Positions 49,685-62,800 of a stretch of 64,000 bases of DNA are shown here, piece after piece (the first letter of the stretch is position 1; each line of letters starts with the position of its first letter). The stretch is from Ampullaceana balthica. Lineage: Eukaryota > Mollusca > Gastropoda > Lymnaeidae. Position numbers and translations under genes: made by a program. Under the pieces are notes generated by a model. That model did not search any database, was not told the origin of the DNA, and worked only from the letters and a program-made list of their open reading frames with translations. The DNA is taken from the NCBI GenBank assembly GCA_944989445.1, contig CALYLW010001198.1, forward strand, positions 334,992-398,991. Direction: 5' to 3'.

Positions 49685-51427
49685 CAGTCGAACCCACTTA
49701 ACTCGAGCTCGGTTAACTCGCACACCCTATTAAGTCGACATTTTTTATTGGAACCGCCAAATTCTCTCTTTGTCTTAGCATTTTCTCGTTGTTTAATTTG
49801 ATTTTTTTAAGTCGCCGAAACTTCATAACACGAGCACAAAAAAGGGCCAAATTTGCCACTTAACACTGGTTATCTCGATCCCCATGACCAATCGCCAGCT
49901 TTTGAAAATGTTAGCTATGATTTTTTTTATAACCAAGGGAAGGGACCAATTTTCTGCCTCACCAGGGTCTGCTGGTGACGTCACAGCCCGCTTGCATTTA
50001 GCTCTCAGCGCTGTGTTGCTTCTGGTACTATGGCAATCACCAGCTTTTGAAATTCTTAGTTATTTAATAACCAACAAGGCCACGCGTCAAATTTCAGCCT
50101 TGCATGGTGTGCTGGTGACGTCACAGCCCGCTTGAGTTCAGATACTTTTCAGAGCTGTGTCAGAGTGAAATGTCTCGCAAATTTTGTGTTTGCAATGTTG
50201 GAGAATATAATAAAAGTTTGCATCGATAATCGACGTTGGTTTTTATTTTAAATTTGTAAATTTCTGCTGTTAATTGGTCAACATATACCTTTTGTTGTTA
50301 GCAAACATGTATGTACATTTTTATAGCATGCCGATAGCTTCATCAAACAAATAACGGCAAAAATAAAACAGACAGTTTACCCACCCCCACTCTAAGTCCA
50401 TTGTAAGCTGAGGGGATCGTATGGAATAACAAAATGTACCATGTGCAGACTTGTTGTCATTGGCAACCATTCATCCTTCAACCTCATTTTGACTCAATTA
50501 CTACTGCTTTGTTCTCATTGTTTCATTCATAAGAAGTGGCCGTGTGCAAAAGCCATTTAACTATTGGTTAGAATTAATTAAAATGTGTCAAAGTTGAAGG
50601 TTCAAAAGTTCAAAAGGAGTTCCTAATTTATTTGTGTACGTTTTTATAGAGATGAGTTCGCTTTGTCACGAGTCATATATAGCTCATGATAGACAATTAA
50701 CAGCAGTCGTTGTGTAAAAAAACAACTCCAAAAACATGTGCATGTACATTCTCATTTATTAACGCTAGTGATGGGACGATACCAAAATCATAGGCTGCTT
50801 ACTGTAAACAAGGCTCCCCAGATTTTAAAATACATAATATAACAGACTACAGACAGTTTACCCACCCCCACTCTCAATCTCCCACACCATTGTTGTTGGT
50901 TAGTCCGATTAGCTATCAAGTTACCAAAGGAATTCTAAGTCCATTGTAAGCTGAGGGGACTGACCCAAAGAAGATGATTAGGAAGAGAATGGTTCGGGAA
51001 CAATGAGGGGATGTGTAGGTTACTTATTTGTGTAGCTTGTAAGGAAAGTCCTGCAAGTGCCTTCCTAGGCACAGTATCGCTCAATCTGGGAATCACCTCA
51101 AGACGGCGCGCTTGGCTGTGTGGCGGGCAGGACTAGATGAATTGGTTATAGTTATGTACTAGAGAAAAAAAACTGCGCTGACGCAACAAAGGGTTATATT
51201 TAAACTTAAACGGTCCTTAGGAAAGAGTGAAGAAATAGGGTCCCGATATTCCGATACGATTCTGATTAATCGTTCCATCACTAATTAACACACAACACGT
51301 ACATAAAGAAATTTCAAGCGCATGTTAATATTTTGCCGCCATATTGGTTTTCGTATTAACTTGATCATCGGTTATCTCGATGCCATTTTTCATACCCCAA
51401 CGCAGTCGACTTAACCGGTTTCGACTG
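49685..51427. mobile_element. pogo/Tigger-like non-autonomous element, copy 1 (in a myosin intron)
   Basis: It begins CAGTCGAACCCACTTAACTC and ends TTAACCGGTTTCGACTG, flanked by TA on both sides (49,683-49,684 and 51,428-51,429), as expected for Tc1/mariner/pogo elements. The first 180 and last 140 bases match the copy at 55,547. The interior has an internal duplication (TTTACCCACCCCCACTCT near 50,380 and 50,860) and a nested hAT MITE. I see no transposase. Confidence 0.88.
50766..51283. mobile_element. 518-bp MITE nested in the pogo-like element
   Basis: Ends TAGTGATGGGACGATACC and AATCGTTCCATCACTA are inverted repeats. Flanks ATTAACGC and ATTAACAC match at 7 of 8 positions, a hAT-length target duplication. 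No coding sequence is present. Confidence 0.82.
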
Positions 51428-53365
51428 TAGTTATAATTTCCAAAATGCTCAAGTAAAGGACTATCACAAGAAATACAAAACTTCAAGGAAAATAAATGTT
51501 ATATAGTGTTAAAAATTTTGTAAAGAAAAAAAGGGATCCAAATGGTCCAAAATGATGATTACATGTTCTGAAAAATGATGATTACATGTTCTGTAAGATT
51601 AATTTAAAGCATTAAGGTAAAAAAAACACTTGAGACTTATCTATTTAAATACTTAGAAGTAAATATTTAAGCCATTTTTCACCCCATGTCTTTAAAGTGT
51701 TCTGTCTTTTAATGCCATATTTTTCCTGTAATAATAATACTTTAAATTTTAAAAGTTTATTTCAATGAGTTCAAGAGAAAACCATACCACCAGAAAGGTT
51801 AGGGGTGTAAGAATGTCTTCAGAGCATGCAACAACACAAAAATGCAATACTTATACATGAAATAATTTCTCCTAGACCATTTTAAAATAACTTCATTCTT
51901 TAGCCCATTAAAGATGGTTTGTTCTTAACATTTACTGTAATAAATCTAATGTGAAAAGGGATATTTTATTTTTATTTCATGATTAATTCAAAAATTTTAT
52001 AATTCTACTTTTTAAGTGTTCCCTCAAGTGGGTTCTTACAATAAGATTCACTTAGAAAATATAAGCTAAAATATTTCATTAGTGATAAATGTGAACAGTG
52101 AGCTTCTTAAACTAAGTACATTTTTAATAAGCAAATAAATTTCTCTTCTGATCACATAGGCCATGCAACTTATAAACTTATTTCTTGAACTACAACTTTA
52201 AGTGTCTTTTGTCTATCTGATACATTATCAGGATAAATCAAAATACACATTTTTAAAAAGGGAGGATGGTGGGTGCAAGACCTCACCTGATAAAACCTAA
52301 ATTTTGCCTCAGAGATACAAACAATATAAACACAACAACTTTTTCTAGCAAAATCTGTAATTATAAAGGTTAATATTAACATTAAATGGTGTTAGACTCA
52401 ACACTTTTTTTATATTTCACCTTTGCTTTAAGTGTTGTTTAAAACAGTACAAGCCAATAGCCCAAATAAGAATTAAATGTTAGAATGGCATAATACTGTG
52501 TGGTGTATTGAAATAATGTAGACACTATTAAGAGTTGAAATAATTTAAATATTGGAATGATAAAAATTCATTGGGGACATCATCTTAGTCTTGTAATGTG
52601 TGTTTAGCTATGAAGAGAAACTTGAATACCATTTAAGAGAGCCGGTAAATATATTTGTAAGTTTTAAATTAAACTGAATAATACTAATTGTCAAAATTGA
52701 GAGCACATGCTTGTAAATGTTTCCAATGGGCAAAACACATCATACAAAAGATTTTTTCCAATTACAGTCTCAAAATCTATTACTGCTAGGTCATTGCAAG
52801 AAAACTATACAACTATATCCTAGCGACACTTACTTTCTATGTTCATAGCTGAGGAAAACATTAAGGATGTTGTCAGAATAAAGGCATCAAAGCTAAGAAC
52901 TAAAAAAATGTTTGTGTTCTATTCAGGGTAAAAAAGTTTGTACCCATATGTACTGGCATCAAGAACTTTTATTTTATTTTTATATCCAATTGTTTCAGAT
53001 ACATTTTCAGAAATTCACTAATTGGTCAACCTTTCAGAAGGACCATTAATTTCAAAATTTGCTGACAAGGTACAGAAGTTTTCTTCTGAATCCAATTTCT
53101 GAGATGAGCTAGGTATAGTAGTATTTGATTCTAATAAATTCACAAGATATAATTCTATGAAGCAAATCATATATTTTGAAAAAAAAATTAATAAATAAAG
53201 TTTATCGAAGGTTTCAAATATAAATTTTGTATTGAACAAAACTGACGAATTTATCTGAAAGTCATTTTGAGCATTGATGAATGGTGAAGCACATCCTATT
53301 GTATTGAAGAGAATAAAATTATTTTTTTCTAAGCCAAATTGAATCATTTTTTGTTTATGACTCAC

Positions 53366-53549
53366 CCCGCTACCCCCGGGTCTGGAGGCTTCATGAAGTT
53401 GGTGTTGTTGTTGTTGTTGACTCTCATGGCTGCAGCCATTTTTTTAGCTGGACTGTCAGCCTCTTTAGGCAGGGATGGCATTTTGTCACTGGGCTTTCGG
53501 TGTTGCCTAACTAAGGTTTCCTGTAGATCCTTGCTGGACTGCCTTTTAA
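53366..53549 (-). CDS. MYO1E: Class I myosin (MYO1E/F-like), exon: TH2 linker
   Basis: This exon lies between acceptor TGATCAG (ending 53550) and donor GTGAGT (starting 53365). Two bases (TT) complete a Val codon, 60 codons follow, and two bases (GG) pass to the exon at 48475, all in phase. The peptide starts KRQSSKDLQETLVRQHRKPS, has a lysine- and alanine-rich middle, an Asn run (VNNNNNTN), then FMKPPDPGVAG. The FxKxPDxGxAG segment just before a proline-rich stretch and the SH3 domain matches the arrangement at the end of TH2 in vertebrate MYO1E. The Asn run is an AAC/AAT microsatellite and probably varies in length. The intron that follows is nearly 4.9 kb and carries the pogo-like element at 49685-51427. 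Confidence 0.88.
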
Positions 53550-53957
53550 CTGATCAAATAAAGGAGGAATAACAGTCAATAAAAAAAGTATCTTTTGTTA
53601 AATAAACCCAGTAGTTTCCCCTTAATTCATGTGATCCCTATGGAAGTACAGAGACCAAGAAAACCACCGATAGCCCGTGTAAACCGTGCATTTTTTTGTT
53701 AAAAACTCAGATGTAAATAATAATGTACTAATTATATTTTTAAACCAATTACTTTTCAAAGATCTTCATAGAAATACGGTTCAAATTAATTAGATGCAGC
53801 ACCTAATTCTTTTATTATATATTTTTATTATTATGATTATCTTCCTTGTAGAACAGATACAGGATTGTACAAAAAAGTATTAATGTAATAAGCAGAACTG
53901 CTGCTTTGATTTAATATCAAAACTGATTTAGGATGCTGGCAGTCTACAATACGACAC

Positions 53958-54176
53958 CTGTTTTTCTTGATGGTGGTTGAGAAGTTGGTGGTGGTGGCGC
54001 ACTTCCACGTGGTACACCAGGAGGTGGTCCAGAGGGTGGTACACCTGGAGCAGGCCGTCCAGGTGCAGGTCGACCTGTGCCTCTACCCGAGACAACTCCA
54101 ACAGGAGCAGGGGGCCCTTGGGTCCTAGGCTGCCTCATTCCTCCATTGCTGCTGACAACTAGTTTTTTACCTGGTC
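53958..54176 (-). CDS. MYO1E: Class I myosin (MYO1E/F-like), exon: proline/glycine-rich TH2 domain
   Basis: This exon encodes the Pro/Gly/Ala-rich TH2 region. The acceptor ends TTATCAG (54177) and the donor GTGTCG starts at 53957. Two bases complete an Arg codon, then there are 72 codons and one base left over, in phase with both neighbours. The peptide runs PGKKLVVSSNGG, then repeats of the kind GRPAPGRPAPGVPPSGPPPG, and ends PPPPTSQPPSRKT. In long-tailed class I myosins TH2 is unstructured, binds actin filaments independently of ATP, and offers polyproline ligands. The donor GTGTCG is weaker than consensus. A short direct repeat (ATATCAGGTAAAACAAA, twice) begins about 15 bases upstream of the acceptor, at 54190-54240. 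Confidence 0.9.
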
Positions 54177-54997
54177 CTGATAACAAAGAAATATCAGGTA
54201 AAACAAATAAATATCAGGTAAAACAAATATCAAAGAAACTTATACAGATTTATTATCCATAAAAATAATATTTATAAGAATTTTTAAAAAAAAATTTTTA
54301 AGTGTTTAAAATTTCTCCCACAAGCATTGTCCTAAATTGTGCATACAAACATATTTATATTTGTATTTTTAACAATAGCTGGATTTTTAGACATAAATCT
54401 CAATGTTTTTACTTAATAAGTTGTTTCCATTTCAAATACATGAATTAGAGGGTTTCATGGAAATAATTTTTAATTTGATTTTCAAAAACTTAAAACTAAT
54501 TAAAATGAATTTTGAACAGAAAGATTATGCAGAAGTGTAAATTGGCACTAAATATAGCTTAAGTATTTGAATTGAATGTAGAAAAAACATTATATATTTT
54601 TTAAACAAAGTTTTTGAAGATTTGCTTTACTAAAGCATTTAAAAATGTTTTGATTTGTTCTATTATTTAGTGAACCTTGAAAGAAGACTTTTTTCAAAAT
54701 GATCTTTCATATTTATTATCTTCTTATTTATTTTAACTAAAAATTATTGACAAGATTTTTTTTAAAAAAATTTTTCAAACAAGAAATGCTAGTAAAATCC
54801 AGTTAAAGCTTGCTGCTCTACCTGGCAAATAAATATTTTTAAAATCTGACTGCCCTTATCTACTTCACTCTCAAAATGGATGCTGCCAGCCATAGTTAGA
54901 GAAATAATCAGACATTAATGAACTGTCAACCAGAGAACCTCAAATCTAAAAACAAACAACTAAAACGTAAGTAGAAAGATATCATTTCTGAAATTAC

Positions 54998-55146
54998 TTG
55001 AATCTTTAGGAAGTCCAGAACCAATCGTGACTGTGAGCACCTTCCCAGAAGCTTTAAGCTGTGCCACTTCATTCCCACCTCGCACAAATCTGACCTGTCT
55101 GCTGCTGCCACCTCCCCAGCCTTCCTTCTTTACTTGAAACTCCATG
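54998..55146 (-). CDS. MYO1E: Class I myosin (MYO1E/F-like), exon: C-terminal end of TH1 domain
   Basis: This is the most upstream myosin exon visible. It lies between acceptor TTTATAG (ending 55147) and donor GTAATT (starting 54997), enters with one base and leaves one base (A) that forms Arg with the next exon. The 49 codons read MEFQVKKEGWGGGSSRQVRF, then VRGGNEVAQLKASGKVLTVT and IGSGLPKDS. The KKEGW, RQVxF and VxIGxGLPK-S-RP blocks are the closing strands of the TH1 domain, the PH-like lipid-binding module that anchors class I myosins to acidic phospholipids. The first Met is internal to the protein, not a start. The motor, IQ and earlier TH1 exons are not visible and should lie beyond 64,000, across the 28-bp repeat array. 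Confidence 0.9.
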
Positions 55147-55309
55147 CTATAAAGAGAAATTTGTTAAAACCCGTAAAAACCAAAGTTTTTTACTATAAAT
55201 CCTTTATATATGATACATAACTAAAAGTATGTTCAATATAATACGCACCATGCGACAGACTAGCATAATCTAAAAATTCATTAATTTAATTACAGTACAT
55301 TCTATCGAT

Positions 55310-55445
55310 GTGAAATTTTGATAGATCATTTTTATCGTCGCCACGAGTCTGCAAAATTTCAGCTCGATAGGATACTGGGAAGTGGGTTAAAAATGAATTC
55401 AAAGTTTTGCGACAGACAGACGCTACGAGTTAACATAAAGGATTT
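55310..55445. mobile_element. Interspersed repeat remnant in myosin intron
   Basis: GCAAAATTTCAGCTCGATAG and GCGACAGACAGACGCTACGA resemble the tail modules of old invertebrate interspersed repeats, and share the GACAGACAGACG string with the copy at 9,319. No coding sequence is present. Confidence 0.5.
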
Positions 55446-55546
55446 AAAAATGTACACAGGCGATCTTAAGATTTAAAAAAAATATTTTCAAACTCACAAT
55501 CCATCAAAATATAACAGTTAAACCTAACCCAAATTTTGTTAAATTA

Positions 55547-56720
55547 CAGTAGAACCCACTTAACTCGACCACGGTTAACTCGTAAGCTCTATTAAGTCGA
55601 CGTTTTTTATTGGAACCGCCAAATTCTCTCTTTGTCTTTGCATTTTCTCATCGGTTAATTCTATTATTTTAAGTCGCCAAACCATAATACCTCGAGCACA
55701 AAAGAGGGCCAAATTTGCCACTTAGCGTTGTTTATCTCGATCCCCATGACCAATCGCCAGCTTTTGAAAACGTTAGATGTGATTTTTTATAACCAAGGGA
55801 AGGCATCGAATTTCTGCCACGCTAGGTCTGCTGGTGACGTCACAGCCCGCTTGCGTTCAGCTCTCAACGCTGTGTTATAACTTACTTCTGGTACTATACC
55901 AATCGCCAGCTTTTGAAAATGTTAGTTATCAATGCCACTCACCATCTCGCTACCGTATTTTCGCGCGTCTTATAAAAAGTTTTACAATTGGTTACATTTA
56001 TGCTAGCTAACCAATAAAACTGATAGTTCAATAACAGTTCACCCGGCTTTAACGTTGTTCACATTTTAACATTGCCGCACTGTGTGTTAGTTCTCGTACT
56101 ATGCTTCATCAACTAAGAGAGTTTTAAAAAAAAACATTCACTAGCCGTACTCATTGTTTAAAACAAATATCAGTTTTGATATTAATGTGGTAATCTTACA
56201 TGGCTTTAACTTGCAGGAAAACTGTCACTAAAATCTTTGCTACGTCTTTCTGATGACTCTCGTAATATAAATGTTAACAATAACAGGCGCAGCCTTGACT
56301 TTGACCTTGTTCATATCATACGCGCACTGTGTGTTAGCTCTCGTACGGTGCCTTAACAACTAAGCAAAGTAAACAATTTTTTTTTAATCTTTCCTCAGCC
56401 GCAGGTGAACTAAACTAATAGTGATGACGTGTATAGTATTTATAGACCGGAATAGTGAGAAAACGCTTTGATGTCACGGTCGCTCACTTATTGGTTCTGG
56501 TAGTCTGCCGTAACACAACAAAATATTAACTCCGCGTTATAAGTTTATACCGAAGTTACGGCTAACTGGTTAACCGTTAACAACCTTATCATGTACATAA
56601 AGAAATTTCAAGCACATGTTAATATTTTGCCGCCATATTGGTTTTCATTTAACTCAATGATCGGTTTTCTCGGCGCCATTTTTCATACCCCAAGGCCATC
56701 GACTTAAGCGGGTTCCACTG
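55547..56720. mobile_element. pogo/Tigger-like non-autonomous element, copy 2 (upstream myosin intron)
   Basis: It starts CAGTAGAACCCACTTAACTC and ends TTAAGCGGGTTCCACTG with TA on both sides (55,545-55,546 and 56,721-56,722). It shares GCCAAATTCTCTCTTTGTCT, CAATCGCCAGCTTTTGAAAA and GCTGGTGACGTCACAGCCCG with copy 1. It ends about 90 bases before the 28-bp array begins. Confidence 0.88.
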
Positions 56721-56805
56721 TAATGAAAATGGACACAGATATGGATTTCTTGTGCTTAATTAACTGATAAAAACATATCTTTCTAAACCCCTTAATAATG
56801 AGTGG

Positions 56806-59800
56806 CATTAAAGATACTAGATGTACTTACTGGCATTGAAGATACTAGATGTACTTACTGGCATTGAAGATACTAGATGTACTTACTGGCATTAAAGATA
56901 CTAGATGTACTTACTGGCATTGAAGATACTAGATGTACTTACTGGCATTGAAGATACTAGATGTACTTACTGGCATTAAAGATACTAGATGTACTTACTG
57001 GCATTAAAGATACTAGATGTACTTACTGGCATTAAAGATACTAGATGTACTTACTGGCATTAAAGATACTAGATGTACTTACTGGCATTAAAGATACTAG
57101 ATGTACTTACTGGCATTAAAGATACTAGATGTACTTACTGGCATTAAAGATACTAGATGTACTTACTGGCATTAAAGATACTAGATGTACTTACTGGCAT
57201 TAAAGATACTAGATGTACTTACTGGCATTAAAGATACTAGATGTACTTACTGGCATTAAAGATACTAGATGTACTTACTGGCATTAAAGATACTAGATGT
57301 ACTTACTGGCATTAAAGATACTAGATGTATTTACTGGCATTGAAGATACTAGATGTACTTACTGGCATTAAAGATACTAGATGTATTTACTGGCATTAAA
57401 GATACTAGATGTACTTACTGGCATTAAAGATACTAGATGTATTTACTGGCATTGAAGATACTAGATGTACTTACTGGCATTAAAGATACTAGATGTATTT
57501 ACTGGCATTAAAGATACTAGATGTATTTACTGGCATTGAAGATACTAGATGTACTTACTGGCATTAAAGATACTAGATGTACTTACTGGCATTAAAGATA
57601 CTAGATGTACTTACTGGCATTAAAGATACTAGATGTACTTACTGGCATTAAAGATACTAGATGTACTTACTGGCATTGAAGATACTAGATGTACTTACTG
57701 GCATTAAAGATACTAGATGTACTTACTGGCATTAAAGATACTAGATGTACTTACTGGCATTGAAGATACTAGATGTACTTACTGGCATTAAAGATACTAG
57801 ATGTACTTACTGGCATTAAAGATACTAGATGTACTTACTGGCATTAAAGATACTAGATGTACTTACTGGCATTAAAGATACTAGATGTACTTACTGGCAT
57901 TAAAGATACTAGATGTACTTACTGGCATTAAAGATACTAGATGTACTTACTGGCATTGAAGATACTAGATGTACTTACTGGCATTAAAGATACTAGATGT
58001 ACTTACTGGCATTGAAGATACTAGATGTACTTACTGGCATTGAAGATACTAGATGTACTTACTGGCATTAAAGATACTAGATGTACTTACTGGCATTAAA
58101 GATACTAGATGTACTTACTGGCATTGAAGATACTAGATGTACTTACTGGCATTAAAGATACTAGATGTACTTACTGGCATTAAAGATACTAGATGTACTT
58201 ACTGGCATTGAAGATACTAGATGTACTTACTGGCATTAAAGATACTAGATGTACTTACTGGCATTAAAGATACTAGATGTACTTACTGGCATTGAAGATA
58301 CTAGATGTACTTACTGGCATTGAAGATACTAGATGTACTTACTGGCATTAAAGATACTAGATGTACTTACTGGCATTAAAGATACTAGATGTACTTACTG
58401 GCATTAAAGATACTAGATGTACTTACTGGCATTGAAAGATACTAGATGTACTTACTGGCATTAAAGATACTAGATGTACTTACTGGCATTAAAGATACTA
58501 GATGTACTTACTGGCATTGAAGATACTAGATGTACTTACTGGCATTGAAGATACTAGATGTACTTACTGGCATTAAAGATACTAGATGTACTTACTGGCA
58601 TTAAAGATACTAGATGTACTTACTGGCATTAAAGATACTAGATGTACTTACTGGCATTAAAGATACTAGATGTACTTACTGGCATTAAAGATACTAGATG
58701 TACTTACTGGCATTGAAGATACTAGATGTACTTACTGGCATTGAAGATACTAGATGTACTTACTGGCATTGAAGATACTAGATGTACTTACTGGCATTAA
58801 AGATACTAGATGTACTTACTGGCATTAAAGATACTAGATGTACTTACTGGCATTGAAGATACTAGATGTACTTACTGGCATTAAAGATACTAGATGTACT
58901 TACTGGCATTAAAGATACTAGATGTACTTACTGGCATTAAAGATACTAGATGTACTTACTGGCATTAAGATACTAGATGTACTTACTGGCATTAAAGATA
59001 CTAGATGTACTTACTGGCATTGAAGATACTAGATGTACTTACTGGCATTAAAGATACTAGATGTACTTACTGGCATTAAAGATACTAGATGTACTTACTG
59101 GCATTAAAGATACTAGATGTACTTACTGGCATTGAAGATACTAGATGTACTTACTGGCATTAAAGATACTAGATGTACTTACTGGCATTAAAGATACTAG
59201 ATGTACTTACTGGCATTGAAAGATACTAGATGTACTTACTGGCATTAAAGATACTAGATGTACTTACTGGCATTAAAGATACTAGATGTACTTACTGGCA
59301 TTAAAGATACTAGATGTACTTACTGGCATTAAAGATACTAGATGTACTTACTGGCATTAAAGATACTAGATGTACTTACTGGCATTAAAGATACTAGATG
59401 TACTTACTGGCATTGAAGATACTAGATGTACTTACTGGCATTAAAGATACTAGATGTACTTACTGGCATTGAAGATACTAGATGTACTTACTGGCATTAA
59501 AGATACTAGATGTACTTACTGGCATTGAAGATACTAGATGTACTTACTGGCATTAAAGATACTAGATGTACTTACTGGCATTAAAGATACTAGATGTACT
59601 TACTGGCATTAAAGATACTAGATGTACTTACTGGCATTAAAGATACTAGATGTACTTACTGGCATTAAAGATACTAGATGTACTTACTGGCATTAAAGAT
59701 ACTAGATGTACTTACTGGCATTAAAGATACTAGATGTACTTACTGGCATTAAAGATACTAGATGTACTTACTGGCATTAAAGATACTAGATGTACTTACT

Positions 59801-62800
59801 GGCATTGAAGATACTAGATGTACTTACTGGCATTGAAGATACTAGATGTACTTACTGGCATTAAAGATACTAGATGTACTTACTGGCATTAAAGATACTA
59901 GATGTACTTACTGGCATTAAAGATACTAGATGTACTTACTGGCATTAAAGATACTAGATGTACTTACTGGCATTAAAGATACTAGATGTACTTACTGGCA
60001 TTGAAGATACTAGATGTACTTACTGGCATTAAAGATACTAGATGTACTTACTGGCATTAAAGATACTAGATGTACTTACTGGCATTGAAGATACTAGATG
60101 TACTTACTGGCATTAAAGATACTAGATGTACTTACTGGCATTAAAGATACTAGATGTACTTACTGGCATTAAAGATACTAGATGTACTTACTGGCATTTA
60201 AGATACTAGATGTACTTACTGGCATTAAAGATACTAGATGTACTTACTGGCATTAAAGATACTAGATGTACTTACTGGCATTGAAGATACTAGATGTACT
60301 TACTGGCATTAAAGATACTAGATGTACTTACTGGCATTAAAGATACTAGATGTACTTACTGGCATTAAAGATACTAGATGTACTTACTGGCATTGAAGAT
60401 ACTAGATGTACTTACTGGCATTAAAGATACTAGATGTACTTACTGGCATTAAAGATACTAGATGTACTTACTGGCATTGAAGATACTAGATGTACTTACT
60501 GGCATTAAAGATACTAGATGTACTTACTGGCATTAAAGATACTAGATGTACTTACTGGCATTAAAGATACTAGATGTACTTACTGGCATTAAAGATACTA
60601 GATGTACTTACTGGCATTAAAGATACTAGATGTACTTACTGGCATTAAAGATACTAGATGTACTTACTGGCATTGAAGATACTAGATGTACTTACTGGCA
60701 TTAAAGATACTAGATGTACTTACTGGCATTGAAGATACTAGATGTACTTACTGGCATTAAAGATACTAGATGTACTTACTGGCATTAAAGATACTAGATG
60801 TACTTACTGGCATTAAAGATACTAGATGTACTTACTGGCATTAAAGATACTAGATGTACTTACTGGCATTAAAGATACTAGATGTACTTACTGGCATTAA
60901 AGATACTAGATGTACTTACTGGCATTAAAGATACTAGATGTACTTACTGGCATTAAAGATACTAGATGTACTTACTGGCATTAAAGATACTAGATGTACT
61001 TACTGGCATTAAAGATACTAGATGTACTTACTGGCATTAAAGATACTAGATGTACTTACTGGCATTAAAGATACTAGATGTACTTACTGGCATTAAAGAT
61101 ACTAGATGTACTTACTGGCATTAAAGATACTAGATGTACTTACTGGCATTAAAGATACTAGATGTACTTACTGGCATTAAAGATACTAGATGTACTTACT
61201 GGCATTAAAGATACTAGATGTACTTACTGGCATTGAAAGATACTAGATGTACTTACTGGCATTAAAGATACTAGATGTACTTACTGGCATTAAAGATACT
61301 AGATGTACTTACTGGCATTAAAGATACTAGATGTACTTACTGGCATTAAAGATACTAGATGTACTTACTGGCATTGAAGATACTAGATGTACTTACTGGC
61401 ATTAAAGATACTAGATGTACTTACTGGCATTAAAGATACTAGATGTACTTACTGGCATTAAAGATACTAGATGTACTTACTGGCATTGAAGATACTAGAT
61501 GTACTTACTGGCATTAAAGATACTAGATGTACTTACTGGCATTAAAGATACTAGATGTACTTACTGGCATTAAAGATACTAGATGTATTTACTGGCATTA
61601 AAGATACTAGATGTACTTACTGGCATTAAAGATACTAGATGTACTTACTGGCATTAAAGATACTAGATGTACTTACTGGCATTAAAGATACTAGATGTAC
61701 TTACTGGCATTAAAGATACTAGATGTACTTACTGGCATTAAAGATACTAGATGTACTTACTGGCATTAAAGATACTAGATGTACTTACTGGCATTAAAGA
61801 TACTAGATGTACTTACTGGCATTAAAGATACTAGATGTACTTACTGGCATTAAAGATACTAGATGTACTTACTGGCATTAAAGATACTAGATGTACTTAC
61901 TGGCATTAAAGATACTAGATGTACTTACTGGCATTAAAGATACTAGATGTACTTACTGGCATTGAAGATACTAGATGTACTTACTGGCATTGAAGATACT
62001 AGATGTACTTACTGGCATTAAAGATACTAGATGTACTTACTGGCATTAAAGATACTAGATGTACTTACTGGCATTAAAGATACTAGATGTACTTACTGGC
62101 ATTGAAGATACTAGATGTACTTACTGGCATTGAAGATACTAGATGTACTTACTGGCATTAAAGATACTAGATGTACTTACTGGCATTGAAGATACTAGAT
62201 GTACTTACTGGCATTAAAGATACTAGATGTACTTACTGGCATTGAAGATACTAGATGTACTTACTGGCATTAAAGATACTAGATGTACTTACTGGCATTA
62301 AAGATACTAGATGTACTTACTGGCATTTAAGATACTAGATGTACTTACTGGCATTAAAGATACTAGATGTACTTACTGGCATTAAAGATACTAGATGTAC
62401 TTACTGGCATTAAAGATACTAGATGTACTTACTGGCATTAAAGATACTAGATGTACTTACTGGCATTAAAGATACTAGATGTACTTACTGGCATTAAAGA
62501 TACTAGATGTACTTACTGGCATTATAAGATACTCAGATGATGTACTTACTGGCATTAAAGATACTAGATGTACTTACTGGCATTGAAGATACTAGATGTA
62601 CTTACTGGCATTAAAGATACTAGATGTACTTACTGGCATTAAAGATACTAGATGTACTTACTGGCATTGAAGATACTAGATGTACTTACTGGCATTAAAG
62701 ATACTAGATGTACTTACTGGCATTAAAGATACTAGATGTACTTACTGGCATTGAAGATACTAGATGTACTTACTGGCATTAAAGATACTAGATGTACTTA

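Noticed and set aside
55031..55145. Met at 55,145 as a start codon for a separate small protein
   Set aside because: The ATG lies just inside a 3' splice acceptor and the peptide continues the TH1 domain, so it is an internal Met of the myosin.
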